Shown: piece by piece, positions 30,563 to 42,163 of the stretch
How positions within the stretch are numbered: position 1 is the first letter of the stretch
How the letters are laid out: every line of letters begins with the position of its first letter
Position numbers and translations under genes: made by a program
Notes under the pieces: generated by a model
Database searches by the model: none
The model's input: the letters and a program-made list of their open reading frames with translations, nothing else
Told to the model about the DNA's origin: nothing
Assembly (NCBI RefSeq): GCF_035920345.1
Contig: NZ_CP109149.1
Location: forward strand, 7,130,001 to 7,194,000
From: Nocardia vinacea
GTDB lineage: Bacteria; Actinomycetota; Actinomycetes; Mycobacteriales; Mycobacteriaceae
DNA length: 64,000 nucleotides
Reading direction: 5' to 3'

Positions 30563-33500
30563 TTACGGCGCGGCGTCGAAGCGCAGGTCGGCGATCGACG
30601 TCTGGAACTGGCCACCGGAATTGCCGAGTCCGGTGATCCATACGAGCACATAGCGGGCCGCCTGATCGCTGCGGACCGGGATTTCGGTGATGCCGTTCTC
30701 TAGTCGCGCCGAGCCGATCAGCTGGGTCTGGTCCAGCGTCGGCGAAGACGTCGGGGAGGTGCGGATCTCGACCGAGGTGCCCGCACTCGGCGATTCGATC
30801 GAGACGCTCGTCAGCTTGGCCGGACTCGGCAGGGTGGCCAGCAGCCCGACGCCCTTCTTGAGCGCCGGGAACTGCTGGAAGTACTGATCGGTGCGCCAGA
30901 CGGTGCCCGGATCGTGATCGAGCACCGCACCGGTTCCGCTGACATTGTCCGGTGTGCCCTCCGGGGAGAACACCGACACGCTCGTCACCGGAACCGGCAC
31001 CCCGCCCGCGGCCGTCCCCGTCGTACCACCGGAGGTGGGCGCGGGGGCGGGTGAACTGTTCGTGGTGAGACCGATATTGCGCTGCTCGTTGAGCGGTGCG
31101 TCCGAGGCGGTCGGCGCGAAGACGCTGACCATCCACCAGATGATGATGCCGACCACGAGTGCGGCCAGAATGCCGAGCCCGACCATGATCCACATCATCC
31201 GCTGCGAGCGTTCTCGTTCCGCCGCAAGCAATTCCGGATCGGCCAGCGATTCCTCGTCGCCGGTCGGCGGACGCTGACCGAGGCGGAGCACCGGGATGAA
31301 ATCGGTCTTCTGATCGACCACCGAGGCCTGTTCGAGCACATGCTGCACGGTCGCAGCGGTGCGCACGCCCTTATTCGATTCCAGCGAACGGACCGCGACC
31401 GCCGAGATCTCGAACGGCACCTCGGGCCGGATCTGCCGCGGTTCGACGGGGGTGCCGTCGGAACCGAAATCGGCCAGCCGCAAACCGCCCACCGTCGCTG
31501 CCGTGCCGGTCATGCCACCGGCACGGATCGGCCAGCGTGCGGTGATCAGCGCGTAGAGCATGGCGCCGAGGCCGCGCACATCGGATTGCGCGTCGGAATC
31601 GGACAGCGTGCCCGGGAACGCGAGCACCGCATCACCGGTGGCACTGATCCGGACCCGGTCCGGATGGTCGATGGACAGCGAGCCGCCGCCGCGATGGGCC
31701 AGTTCGGCGGCCGAGGCCAAAGCCCGGATAGCACGAGCGGCACCGATCGGCGACGGCACCGTCTCGGCCATTTCGCGCAGCGAACGGCCCGGCGTCCATT
31801 CGGCCACCACAATGCCGCCGGAGCTGCCGCGCACCACATCTAGTACGCGAGCCAGGCCCGGCGAGTTGATCCGGCCCAGACGCAGCGTGCGCGACAGGAT
31901 CGCCTGCGGACCGTCGTGACCGGAGTTGTCGGTCGCCTTCTGATCGGCGTCGACGAAGGTGAGCGCGACCTCGCGGTCGAGCTTGATATCGAGCGCCTGC
32001 CAGAACTTGAGTCCGCGGGATCCGCCGTGACTCGCGAGCAGCCGGTAGCGGCCGCCCGCTACGGAAGCGCCCGGAATCAGCTTGGGGCCGCGCGGCGTTC
32101 TTCGACCCGCGTCGTCCATCGGCGGTAGCTGCGGCGGGATCGGGATCATCCCGGTGTCGTACATCGGATCGCGCTGCGGGGCCTCCCGCGGTTGCTCACC
32201 GGATCCGGTCGCCGAATCGTGCTCCGGCGGACCGTTATCGGCACCCTGATTCGCGTATGCGGGATCAGAGGCCTCCCCGGTGGGCGGAACATCTGTGGAG
32301 AGCCCGCCTGCCTTGGTCGCAGCAGATTCGGCGGCTGGGACGCCGCCCGGCGCCGCGTCGTCGCTCACCCTCGTTCCTCCTTCGCCCTGATATGTCGAAG
32401 TTCCGGCGAACTCGCCACCTGTGCTTCTCTGCCGAACAGGGTACGGGAACTCACCCATACCGGTGCTGTCAACGGTATGAGCTCGGATCACGGGTAGCAC
32501 CATGGTTTGGGCATCCATGTACGGGTCGAAACCAGGGTATGCCACATACGGCTCGGGCCGTCGGAATACCTGTGTCGTGTACTCGTCTTCGACCGGGCCC
32601 TCGAGATCGAGATCGGGGGCGGGCGGGGTGAAGCCGAGGCGCCGGGAGACGGCGACGGTGATCGCGACGATCTCCGGGATACCGGCCAGGCGCATCAGCC
32701 CGAAGGCGACCGCGAACATCACAATGGCCGATACGATCACCCGGATCAGCGAGCCGGGTCCGCCGGAGAGACGGTCGAGTCCGAGCACCTTGTCGACGAT
32801 GAGCATGACCGCGCCACCCGCGATCGAGGACAGCAGGACGCGGGTAACCGTGCGTCCGACATTGACCATGCGCAGATCGCCGAGGCTCTGGTGCAGCAGA
32901 TAGCCGCCGATGACGGCACCGGCCAGGAAGCCGAGTCCGGTCGCGACACCGAGGATTTTCACGACCTGACCGCTGTCGCTCGCCAGCGCAGGCGCGAGTG
33001 CCGAGAACAGGATCTTGATCGTCGTGATAGCGAGGATGATCCAGGTCGGCGTCCACGCCTGCTCCCTCGCGTAGAAAACACGCAGATGGATGAGCACCAG
33101 GGAGTACGGAATCAGTGTGAAGGCCGACCAGCTCACCGCCTCGCCGAGGCGCGCGGCGTCGCCGGTGAACCGTGCATAGCCGAACAGCGCCTCGCCGACC
33201 TGCGGTCCGGCCAGCGTCAGGAAGGTGACCACCGGAACGAGGGCGATCATCGTCAAACGGGTCGCGACGGACAGATCGTCCACGACGGCAGGAGTGTCAT
33301 CCGCGGCCGCGTTGCGGCTCAGCCGCGGCATGATCGCGGTGAGCAGTGTGACACCGAGTACGCCGTAGGGCAGCTGGAGCAGCAGCCAGGCATTGGTATA
33401 GATCGCCGGGCCTGCCTCATCGGCCGTCGAGGCGATGTGGTTCGAGACGATCAGACCGATCTGGCTGATCACCACGTACAGGATGATGGCCGAACCCATC

Positions 33501-35044
33501 TTGCCGAACTGCTTGAGTCGCGCGTCGACACCCCACAGCGGCCGCAGATCGATCTGATTGCGCTTGATCGCGGGCAGCAGGCTCAGCGCCTGGGTGGCCA
33601 CACCGAGGGTGATGCCGCCGCCGAGGACCAGCAGTTTCGGATCGCTCATCCGGACCGGATCCAGGGTGATCTCGCCCGGCGTCAGGGCGTAGAGACCGAG
33701 CACGACCAGCACGACGAGGTTGTTCAACACCGGCGCCCAGGCCCCGGGTTTGAAGTTCTGGCGGGTATTCAGGATTGCCGTCAACAGTGCCGACATGCCG
33801 TAGAACAGGATGGCGGGCACCAACAGATAGGTCAGCGCCGTGGTCAGTTCCGTATTGACCTTGCCGTCCGAGGAGACGAAGACGCGGGTCGCCAGCAACG
33901 GCGTCGCCGCCGCGGCGAAGAGCGTGGCCGCGGCGAGCACCGCGAAGGCAGCGGTGACCAGCCTGCGGACGAATGCGACGCCCCCGTCGTCGTCCTCCTG
34001 TTCGGCCCGCACCAGCGTCGGCACCACCATCGCGGTCAAGACCGCGCCGAGGACGAGCTCGGTGATCATATTCGGGATCAGGTTGGCCGAGGTGTAGGCA
34101 CTCGCGACGGCCGGGCCGAGCGCGGTCAACAGCAATAGCTGTTTGCCGAAGCCGGTGACGCGGCTGATCAGGGTGGCGATCGCGATCGATCCGGAGTCGC
34201 GCAGCAGACGCGAGCTCGCGTTCTGTTTGGTTTCGGTGGCGACCGGGCCCGATGCGGGTGCGGCGGGCCATTCCTGGGTCCGTGGCCTGGCCGCTTCCCG
34301 GGGAACGGGACGTTGCGGCTGTTCCACCGGTTGCCGCCGTTCGACGGGTGGCTGACGCTCTACCGGTCGCTGTCGTTCGACGGGTGGCTGACGCTCTACC
34401 GGTCGCTGTCGTTCGATCGGAGGCTGCCGCGTCGCCGAGGGCTGTGGCGGTGCCGGGGGCTGTGGTGGCGGTGTCTGATAGCTCGGTCGCGGTGCCTGGT
34501 AGTTCGGCGGCGGCGCGAAACGCTGGGGCGGGACCCGAGGCGGTGCGCCCGACGGTCCCGGTTGACCAGGCGGCATCTGCTGACCGGGTGGTATCGGCCG
34601 CGGCCGGGCCGGACCGGGCTGCTGTGGCGGCGCCGGGTATTGCCGCTGCCCAGGATGTGACTGCTGACCCGGATGCGGCCGGGGTTCGGGATATTGCTGC
34701 GGTTCCGGATATTGCGGAGGACGGGGTACCGGCCGCTGCTGCGGCCGGGGTTGCCTGGGCACTGCGCCGGAGGGCGGTGCCATCGGTCCGGTCGGCGGCT
34801 GCGAGACGCGGGGTGTCGGGCGCGGCGGCGGCACCGGTCGCTGCGGCTGACCCGGACGACTCACCTGCGGTACGCGCGGCGAACCGCCGAAACGTTCATC
34901 GGGAGTCATCTCCGCGTCCTCCGGTTCTGCCGGTGGCTGCGCCAGTTGCCGTTCCCAGGGTGCCGAAGGCGCCCGGCGGGCCGGGGGTCCGTCGGGCCGA
35001 TCAACAGGTGGTTGCCGATGAGCGGATAGATCATCGTCGCTCAT
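30563..35044 (-). CDS. murJ: Giant MurJ (MviN) lipid II flippase with pseudokinase domain
   Basis: 1,493 residues, larger than M. tuberculosis MviN (about 1,184). Residues 1-280 are a Pro/Gln/Arg-rich cytoplasmic arm with 12-residue repeats (RQRPVERQPPVE). The 14-helix MurJ core lies about 285-800 (starting ASSRLLRDSGSIAIATLISR). A pseudokinase lies about 1000-1250 (GGRYRLLASHGG onward), one helix near 1281-1308, and a secreted C-terminal domain with a discoidin-like look (TVWRTDQYF, VEIRTSPTSS). In mycobacteria phosphorylation of the pseudokinase recruits an FHA protein. ATG 35044 follows GGAGG. Confidence 0.93.
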   Translation of the reverse strand: MSDDDLSAHRQPPVDRPDGPPARRAPSAPWERQLAQPPAEPEDAEMTPDERFGGSPRVPQVSRPGQPQRPVPPPRPTPRVSQPPTGPMAPPSGAVPRQPRPQQRPVPRPPQYPEPQQYPEPRPHPGQQSHPGQRQYPAPPQQPGPARPRPIPPGQQMPPGQPGPSGAPPRVPPQRFAPPPNYQAPRPSYQTPPPQPPAPPQPSATRQPPIERQRPVERQPPVERQRPVERQPPVERRQPVEQPQRPVPREAARPRTQEWPAAPASGPVATETKQNASSRLLRDSGSIAIATLISRVTGFGKQLLLLTALGPAVASAYTSANLIPNMITELVLGAVLTAMVVPTLVRAEQEDDDGGVAFVRRLVTAAFAVLAAATLFAAAATPLLATRVFVSSDGKVNTELTTALTYLLVPAILFYGMSALLTAILNTRQNFKPGAWAPVLNNLVVLVVLGLYALTPGEITLDPVRMSDPKLLVLGGGITLGVATQALSLLPAIKRNQIDLRPLWGVDARLKQFGKMGSAIILYVVISQIGLIVSNHIASTADEAGPAIYTNAWLLLQLPYGVLGVTLLTAIMPRLSRNAAADDTPAVVDDLSVATRLTMIALVPVVTFLTLAGPQVGEALFGYARFTGDAARLGEAVSWSAFTLIPYSLVLIHLRVFYAREQAWTPTWIILAITTIKILFSALAPALASDSGQVVKILGVATGLGFLAGAVIGGYLLHQSLGDLRMVNVGRTVTRVLLSSIAGGAVMLIVDKVLGLDRLSGGPGSLIRVIVSAIVMFAVAFGLMRLAGIPEIVAITVAVSRRLGFTPPAPDLDLEGPVEDEYTTQVFRRPEPYVAYPGFDPYMDAQTMVLPVIRAHTVDSTGMGEFPYPVRQRSTGGEFAGTSTYQGEGGTRVSDDAAPGGVPAAESAATKAGGLSTDVPPTGEASDPAYANQGADNGPPEHDSATGSGEQPREAPQRDPMYDTGMIPIPPQLPPMDDAGRRTPRGPKLIPGASVAGGRYRLLASHGGSRGLKFWQALDIKLDREVALTFVDADQKATDNSGHDGPQAILSRTLRLGRINSPGLARVLDVVRGSSGGIVVAEWTPGRSLREMAETVPSPIGAARAIRALASAAELAHRGGGSLSIDHPDRVRISATGDAVLAFPGTLSDSDAQSDVRGLGAMLYALITARWPIRAGGMTGTAATVGGLRLADFGSDGTPVEPRQIRPEVPFEISAVAVRSLESNKGVRTAATVQHVLEQASVVDQKTDFIPVLRLGQRPPTGDEESLADPELLAAERERSQRMMWIMVGLGILAALVVGIIIWWMVSVFAPTASDAPLNEQRNIGLTTNSSPAPAPTSGGTTGTAAGGVPVPVTSVSVFSPEGTPDNVSGTGAVLDHDPGTVWRTDQYFQQFPALKKGVGLLATLPSPAKLTSVSIESPSAGTSVEIRTSPTSSPTLDQTQLIGSARLENGITEIPVRSDQAARYVLVWITGLGNSGGQFQTSIADLRFDAAP
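34338..34409. repeat. 36-bp tandem repeat in the MurJ arm
   Basis: Two copies of a 36-base unit (beginning CGTTCGACGGGTGGCTGACG) and part of a third, apparently identical at nucleotide level, encoding 12-residue RQRPVERQPPVE units in murJ. Confidence 0.85.
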
Positions 35045-35194
35045 CGTGCCTCCTGCGCCATGCAATCCCCCGCCGCCGGGCCGATGACGCCCAGGGTGTT
35101 ACGCGATTGTCCTCCACGATGCCATGAGTGGTGCGGGGTCGGTACCGATCAGAGGTTTCGACGGCAACCGAGCACGAGTGAGGTGTCCTCGTCC

Positions 35195-37864
35195 TCATCC
35201 CGCCTCCTGCTGCTCCTGCTGCTGTAATACGCGCCTGCGCGCCCGTCGGTACCTGTTCACCCGGCGTCGGGTGCCCGGATCGAAACCCTCGTCGGCCGGA
35301 TCCGGCTGTCCGCGGAACCGACGCCACAACCGGCGCCCGGCCAACAGGAACAGCAGTATTCCGGCACACGCCGTAATTATTGCCAAGGTCTGACCGTAAG
35401 CGTTCGAACGCACCGAGACCGAGGTGGGATTGCCGAGTGGGACGCCGTCGGACGTGGTAAGGGAGATCGGAATGACCAGATTACGGCTATCGGTGACCTC
35501 GGTCGGGATCTGGAACGACCGGCTTCCGGTGGGCGGCAGCGTCTCCTCGCCGGGATCGGTGATCTTCGTCTCCGTCGGCGCCTCGATCCGGAACCGGACC
35601 CGGATAGCGACCGGCAGATCGTTGCGTGCGACCAATAGCAACGGGCTCTGCTCGGAGGCCAAGGTGTAAACCCCGCCGGGCGGCAGCACGGTGACCGAAC
35701 CGTAGAGCCGGTCCAGTGTGCGTGTCGTCTGGTCGAGTCGGCGCTGGGCGTAGGTGTCCGGCTGTGCGGAATCGCCGGAGCGCCGGTCCGAGAGGGTCAG
35801 GACGCGTAGCAGATCGTCGCGCAGCGGGGTCAGATACTGATTCGGCGTCGGCTCGGTCTCGGGAACCTCGACGAGCGAACGCATGAGATCGGTGATCCGG
35901 CGGCCTTGGTCGCGGACCGGAAGCACGAAGCGGTCCGGAACCGCGTCATGGGCGGCCTGCGGCAGATAGTCGGGTTCGTGGGGCTGCGCGTCGGGCGATT
36001 CGGCGACCAGCTCGGCGAGCGTGCGCGGGGTCGCGAGGTTGTTGTGCAGCAGCAGGTCGACCTGCTTCAGGATCGCGGTGGCCTCGTCCCGGTTCGCGCT
36101 CCACTGCTGCGGCGGCACCAGCAGCAGTGAGCGCGGGCGGCTCGGGTCCGGGTTCAGCGCGGACCAGGTGATGGCGCCGAGCGCATCCTGCAGGCGGGCC
36201 ATCCGGGAGTCGTTGGTGACGTCGTAGCGGACGCGTGCGGGGGTGAACGACGGGGTGGGCGGGTTGGAGCCGACGGCGGCGAGGGCGGTCGCGGACCAGA
36301 TATCGAAGGTCGCCGCGTGCAATGCCGGATCGGCGGACGGGGTCTGGGTGCCGGAGGGTGCCGCATTCGTCGTCGGGGCGGATGTGCTCGGTGGCGCGCT
36401 GGTCTGCGGTTCCGGTGTCGACTCCGGCGTGACGGGCAGCGGGGCGATCTCGGCGAGCCGGACCACATCCGGCGTGCTCGTCTCCGGCAGCGGCTGACTC
36501 GAGGTGGTCTGGTTGGTGGTGCTCTGATTACCGGTGCCGCCGCGTCCGGTGGTGATCGGCTGCGAATCCGTCGAGGTACCGGCGGTGCCGAGCGAGACGG
36601 CAGCGTTATCGGCCAGTACGGCGGTCCCGAAACCGTGGCCGCGCAACAACATTCCCGCACTCTCATCGATACTGCCGGAATCCGGCACGCTGACCCCGCG
36701 CACCGATTTGGTGGCCAGGATCGAATCGACGATATCGGCGGGGTCGTTCAACGCTCGCGTGGACAGTTCGGGATCGTCGACCGCGGCCAGTGCCGTGATA
36801 TCGACCTGCGCGAACGGCAGCGCGACCGTACAGGTCGATGCGGCGACCGCGCGCAAACGGTCCAACCAGGTCTGGGCCTGATCGGCGCCGGCGCCCGCCC
36901 TGGTCGCACCGTCCGGATCGGAAGGGCTGGCCAGCACGCGATAACCCTTGGTCATCATCTGTGCGGTGATCAGCAGATCGGGATCGATCGCGATGCAGAC
37001 CGCCGAGTTCAGCGTGCGATCGCGACTGGGCGGGTTGGTGCCCAGCACCGATTCCAAGGCTCCGAGCAATTGGTCCAGACGCCCGCCCTTGCCCAGCGAT
37101 GCGGCCAATTCGTCGTCGGTGAGCTCGGCCTTCCCATTGAGCGGGCCGGTGACACCGGCGACCAGCCGAGGGCGGTCGGCCAGCGGCCACAGCAGTGTCG
37201 TCGCCACCGGGGTATCGGGCGCGGCGGGCACCGGCGAGCTGATATCGACTGCGGGCGGTACACCCAGCACCGGGAGCAGGAACCGCGCGTCGTCGAGGCG
37301 GGCCTGGGTGCCGTAGGCCGGTTCCCCGTTGACATTCAGCAGCAGCGGATAGACGCCGGGCTTGGTGATATCGAGCGCGGCCGTACCGCCGCTGGAGCGC
37401 AACGCGATGCTGATCGTGAACTGTTTGCGCTGGCCGGGGCTCAAACGGTCGGCGATATCTTCGAACGGACCGGTCACGTCGTAGTTGACCTGGTCCAAGC
37501 GCAGGGTCGAGCGCAGCGCGCTCGGTGCCGACACCGCGGCGGCGCGTTGGATGCGGACGCTGATGTCCTCCACCACCCGATCGCCGATATTGGTGACCGT
37601 GCCCGCGACCGTCAGTGTCGGATCGCTGGTGGTGGTCACCGCGGACGGATTCACCGAATCCAGGGTCAGCTTCAGGAATTTCGGCGACGACGAACTATTC
37701 GGCGTCGTCGGCTGGGCGGCGGCGGGCTGGGCGAGCAGTACCGGAACCGCCGTCGCTGAGCCGAGAATGGTCAGGACCGCCGCGATGATCCGGAACAGGG
37801 CCACCCGTCGCCCGACTACCACCCCCCACGGAATCGCTGCGCGATGCCGGAAAGTCTGGGTCAT
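35195..37864 (-). CDS. DUF6049 family secreted/membrane protein (Rv3909-like)
   Basis: An 889-residue exported protein. It has a signal peptide ([20 protein letters not shown], cleavage near AAAQP), a long extracytoplasmic part with Ig-like and Thr/Ser/Pro-rich regions (about residues 425-500), and a C-terminal helix ([17 protein letters not shown]) with a basic cytoplasmic tail. It is conserved next to murJ in Corynebacteriales, suggesting an envelope role, but the function is unknown. Its ATG overlaps the NUDIX stop by four bases (ATGA), so it is translationally coupled. Confidence 0.88.
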   Translation of the reverse strand: MTQTFRHRAAIPWGVVVGRRVALFRIIAAVLTILGSATAVPVLLAQPAAAQPTTPNSSSSPKFLKLTLDSVNPSAVTTTSDPTLTVAGTVTNIGDRVVEDISVRIQRAAAVSAPSALRSTLRLDQVNYDVTGPFEDIADRLSPGQRKQFTISIALRSSGGTAALDITKPGVYPLLLNVNGEPAYGTQARLDDARFLLPVLGVPPAVDISSPVPAAPDTPVATTLLWPLADRPRLVAGVTGPLNGKAELTDDELAASLGKGGRLDQLLGALESVLGTNPPSRDRTLNSAVCIAIDPDLLITAQMMTKGYRVLASPSDPDGATRAGAGADQAQTWLDRLRAVAASTCTVALPFAQVDITALAAVDDPELSTRALNDPADIVDSILATKSVRGVSVPDSGSIDESAGMLLRGHGFGTAVLADNAAVSLGTAGTSTDSQPITTGRGGTGNQSTTNQTTSSQPLPETSTPDVVRLAEIAPLPVTPESTPEPQTSAPPSTSAPTTNAAPSGTQTPSADPALHAATFDIWSATALAAVGSNPPTPSFTPARVRYDVTNDSRMARLQDALGAITWSALNPDPSRPRSLLLVPPQQWSANRDEATAILKQVDLLLHNNLATPRTLAELVAESPDAQPHEPDYLPQAAHDAVPDRFVLPVRDQGRRITDLMRSLVEVPETEPTPNQYLTPLRDDLLRVLTLSDRRSGDSAQPDTYAQRRLDQTTRTLDRLYGSVTVLPPGGVYTLASEQSPLLLVARNDLPVAIRVRFRIEAPTETKITDPGEETLPPTGSRSFQIPTEVTDSRNLVIPISLTTSDGVPLGNPTSVSVRSNAYGQTLAIITACAGILLFLLAGRRLWRRFRGQPDPADEGFDPGTRRRVNRYRRARRRVLQQQEQQEAG

Positions 37865-38397
37865 CTCTTGCCGGTCTCCATCCGGTCGATCATCCGGTTC
37901 GCCACTTCGGCGAGGCGCCGCTCATCGGCATAGGCGAGCCGAGAATCCAATTCGCTCAACGGAACCCACGCCACCTGCGTGACCTCGACGTCGGCATCGG
38001 AGAGCTCACCACCGATGGAGCGCAGCAGATAATGATGCACGGTCTTGTGTACCCGGCGACCCTCGGTAACGAACCAGTAATCGATGCTGCCGAGTTCGGC
38101 GACCACTATCCCATTGATTCCGGTCTCCTCGGCGACCTCCCGGATCGCGGTCTGCTCGGGTGTCTCCCCTTCTTCGATATGTCCCTTGGGCAGCGACCAC
38201 AGCAGTCTGCCACGCCGATCGGTCCGCCCGATGAGCGCTGCACTGCGTTTATCGCTCGGCCCGTCCAACCCGTCGACGACGAGTCCACCCGCCGAGGTTT
38301 CCCGTACCGTGCGCATGCGTGGTTTCGCCCCGTTGGCGGCCGAACCGCGGCGCCGGGGCTGGCGGCGTCGACTGTTCGCGCGATCGGCCGGAGACAC
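37861..38397 (-). CDS. NUDIX hydrolase, MutT4-like
   Basis: A 178-residue protein. The Nudix box is complete: [20 protein letters not shown] then TG. It would hydrolyse a nucleoside diphosphate-linked substrate; in M. tuberculosis the gene here is mutT4 (Rv3908). Two GTG codons begin the frame. The second (38397) lies exactly six bases after TAGGAT, which points to a leaderless mRNA from that start; 38400 is the alternative. The N-terminus is basic and probably disordered. It leads the NUDIX-DUF6049-murJ unit. Confidence 0.9.
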   Translation of the reverse strand: MSPADRANSRRRQPRRRGSAANGAKPRMRTVRETSAGGLVVDGLDGPSDKRSAALIGRTDRRGRLLWSLPKGHIEEGETPEQTAIREVAEETGINGIVVAELGSIDYWFVTEGRRVHKTVHHYLLRSIGGELSDADVEVTQVAWVPLSELDSRLAYADERRLAEVANRMIDRMETGKR

Positions 38398-38403
38398 CAC
38401 GCA

Positions 38404-38498
38404 ATCCTACTGTGCTGAATTGCCGCGCCTTCGGCGCGGCGGGTCGGCGGTTCTGTTGTTGGCCGCGCGGGCGCGGCGTGTTCGCGGGCCTCCTGGTG
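38404..38498 (-). promoter_or_regulatory. Hairpin-promoter element, NUDIX copy
   Basis: Minus strand: a hairpin GCCGCGCCGAAGGCGCGGCA, then CACAGTAGGAT running into the NUDIX start. Outer segments (GTGTTCGCGG and CTGGTG on plus) match the copy upstream of the MFS gene at 49424-49479, except for an extra 36 or so bases here. Confidence 0.7.
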
Positions 38499-38513
38499 TC
38501 TCGCGTCCGACCG

Positions 38514-38546
38514 TTTCGAGTGACCTGCAAGCAGTCGCTAGCGGCG
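38514..38546. repeat. 32-bp palindromic element, copy 1
   Basis: TTTCGAGTGACCTGCAAGCA followed by GTCGCTAGCGGC: GAGTGAC and GTCGCTA arms around CTGCAAGCA. It matches copies in the P450 gene and near 50112. Confidence 0.75.
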
Positions 38547-38734
38547 CCGTCGAGACTCGCGACTTCGTCGCATGCGCTTCGACGACTCGGCTGTGTTCGA
38601 TCCTGGATGGTCGAGTTCGGCCGACGTGGTTCGGCACCTGCAGCGCGCCTCATGCGCTAGGCCTTATATATCTGTGGTGGCTGCGCGGGTTGCGCTGGAA
38701 TATCGGTTGTGCGGGCTCGGTAAGCTGCTACTTC

Positions 38735-40195
<1,461 letters not shown>

Positions 40196-40214
40196 GCGGG
40201 ACCTCGCCGGTCGA

Positions 40215-41030
40215 TCAGAAGATGATCAGCGTGGTCCCCGCCACGATGGCCGAGCGGATCTGCGCCAGATCGAACGATCCGGTGATCGCCGGCAGCTCCA
40301 CCCGGAACCGGATCAGATCGCCCTCGCGGGTGGCGTGCACGATGCGCGCGTCGTTCGGTAGCCGATCCAGCAGGATCGCCGGCGCGGTCACCAGCTTCCG
40401 CGGGATCCGGATGCCCAGCCAGTTCGCCCGGTGAATATCGACGGTCAGCAGGTTGTCGCGCACCTGCGCCTCCACCAGCGCGTTGATCCGGCGTTTGCGA
40501 TGCTTCGCCCGGATCAATCCGCTCGCGTCGACGTCGAGTTTCCAATCGGGCTGCTGGGTATCGAGCCAGCCCACGAGCGCCTCGGCGGTGACGGTCCCGT
40601 TCAGATCCAGCTGCTGCACCCGCGCCTTCGTCGGCACGCCGGGCACCAGCCGGACCCCGTGCGCGATCACGGTGACCTGCTCGATCGGGTGATCGTCCCA
40701 GCGTAGCCGGGACAGCACGGTCTTGGTCTGGAAATGCGCGCCGCGTCTGCGCACCTTGAGCACCTGCAGGGTCGCGTGCAGATCGTGGCCGAGCAGGGTG
40801 GCGCTGACCTCCTGGCCGCCGAACCGGCTGAGAATGCCCTCGCTGAGCACGGTCATCAGCACGTCCGGCATGAGCGCGGTCACCGTGCCCGCGCCGAAGT
40901 CGGCCAGTGGATCCACCCAGGCGGTCGTGTAGGCGAGCCATTGTTCGAGCAGTGATTGATCGAAGAGGCGTTTACCCATGTCGACGGCCCGCATCGGTGA
41001 CCATGACATCGGATCGAAGTACGTGGCCAT
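40215..41030 (-). CDS. Hypothetical protein, DUF2993-like
   Basis: A 271-residue protein starting MATYFDPMSWSPMRAVDMGK. The middle (about residues 85-150: HPIEQVTVIAHGVRLVPGVP and LNGTVTAEALVGWL) recalls the strand-helix pattern of DUF2993 lipid-binding proteins of the mycobacterial envelope, but no signal peptide is visible. It ends 20 bases from the convergent pcnA stop. Assignment is tentative. Confidence 0.6.
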   Translation of the reverse strand: MATYFDPMSWSPMRAVDMGKRLFDQSLLEQWLAYTTAWVDPLADFGAGTVTALMPDVLMTVLSEGILSRFGGQEVSATLLGHDLHATLQVLKVRRRGAHFQTKTVLSRLRWDDHPIEQVTVIAHGVRLVPGVPTKARVQQLDLNGTVTAEALVGWLDTQQPDWKLDVDASGLIRAKHRKRRINALVEAQVRDNLLTVDIHRANWLGIRIPRKLVTAPAILLDRLPNDARIVHATREGDLIRFRVELPAITGSFDLAQIRSAIVAGTTLIIF

Positions 41031-41154
41031 GATTGCTCCGAGCGTACTTGGCGTCGGCGCACCCGACCACGTTCGCGGCTGTGACGATGTGGGCAATTGT
41101 GCGTATCCACGGAATGACGCGACTCGGCGGCTCGCGGCTCTACGCGCTGATCGG

Positions 41155-42075
41155 CTAGCCGTGCTGCGCGGCGGCCAAAGCGCGCATGCCATCGGCGCAG
41201 GACGGATAGCGCGGTGTCCAACCGAGCTCCGTCTTCGCCTTGGCATTGGACACTCGCATACTGGCCTGCGTCATGCGGTAGGCGTACGACATGGGCCGCA
41301 TCATCCAGGCCGGTACGGTCAATGGCTTTGGTGTGCCGAAGGTTTCGGCCACCAGCTTGACGTATGCACCGAAGCCGAGCGGGGTGTCGTCCACGATGTT
41401 GTATGCGGCACCGGGCTTTCCGCCTTCGACGGCCAGCGCCACCGCCGCACCCGCATCGGCCAGATCGACCCACGGCAGCACCCGTCCGTGATCGTTCACC
41501 GTCGGCAGCTGTCGCTTGCGCAGCATCTCGATAATGGCCTCTGTGCCGCCCGCGCCGTAGAACATGCCGTAGCGCAATGAGATCCCTTCGATCCCATCGG
41601 CATTCAGCATCAGCTCTTCCTTGACCCGCATGCCTTCGAGGTGGGGTTCCACCGCTTTGTCGCCGGTCGATGCGAAGGGGTCGTCCTCGGTGAGCACGTG
41701 ATCGCCGAAATCGCCGTAGCCGTAACCGAGGACCACGGATTCGGCGATGACCCGCCGGGCACCGACGGCGCGCGCGGCCTCCAGCAGGTTGGCGGTGCCG
41801 GTGATCCGCAGCGCATTGGTCGCGTACATATCCTTGTGCCGCATGGGCGCCTTGCGCAGTGCCGTCGCCGCGTGCACCACGGTGTCGACGGTGCGACCCT
41901 CGACCGCGCGCAGCAGTTGGTCGCGATTCATCAGATCGGCCTGGACATCGGCCCCGGCGCCGCGGGACAGCGAAATCACGGTGTAGCCGGACTGCCGGAG
42001 AGCGGTGGTGATGTGGGCGCCCAGCACTCCGCTCGCCCCGGCCAGCAATACGTTCTTGTTGTCGTTCATGGTCAT
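41155..42075 (-). CDS. NAD(P)-dependent epimerase/dehydratase-type SDR
   Basis: A 306-residue extended short-chain dehydrogenase. The nucleotide motif is LLAGASGVLGAHI (GxxGxxG) at residues 10-22. The usual YxxxK is not obvious, the segment after VIAESVVLGYGYGDFGDHVL having diverged, so it may be an atypical or binding-only member. ATG 42075 has AAGGAGG upstream; the substrate is unknown. Confidence 0.82.
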   Translation of the reverse strand: MTMNDNKNVLLAGASGVLGAHITTALRQSGYTVISLSRGAGADVQADLMNRDQLLRAVEGRTVDTVVHAATALRKAPMRHKDMYATNALRITGTANLLEAARAVGARRVIAESVVLGYGYGDFGDHVLTEDDPFASTGDKAVEPHLEGMRVKEELMLNADGIEGISLRYGMFYGAGGTEAIIEMLRKRQLPTVNDHGRVLPWVDLADAGAAVALAVEGGKPGAAYNIVDDTPLGFGAYVKLVAETFGTPKPLTVPAWMMRPMSYAYRMTQASMRVSNAKAKTELGWTPRYPSCADGMRALAAAQHG

Positions 42076-42163
42076 CAGACAGCTGACCTCCTTCCGACGT
42101 GACACTGCCGAATGTGAGCTACCTCACTCTCGAAAGCATGCCAGGGCGGCGCGCCGAACGTGA

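Larger units (their letters stand above)
38401..38734. other. NUDIX-pcnA divergent intergenic region
   Basis: 334 bases. It contains the hairpin/promoter element (38404-38498), a copy of the 32-bp palindrome (about 38514-38546), and TAAGCT (38721-38726), eight bases before the pcnA GTG and a possible -10. No gene is supported. Confidence 0.65.

Noticed and set aside
32507..34138. 543-residue frame antisense to murJ
   Set aside because: Highly charged repetitive composition, no start signal, fully within murJ.
36317..37759. 480-residue frame antisense to the DUF6049 gene
   Set aside because: Arg/Gly/Gln-rich mirror frame without motifs.
38084..38734. 217-codon upstream extension of pcnA
   Set aside because: It crosses the NUDIX gene and two repeat elements; relatives start near the GTG at 38735.
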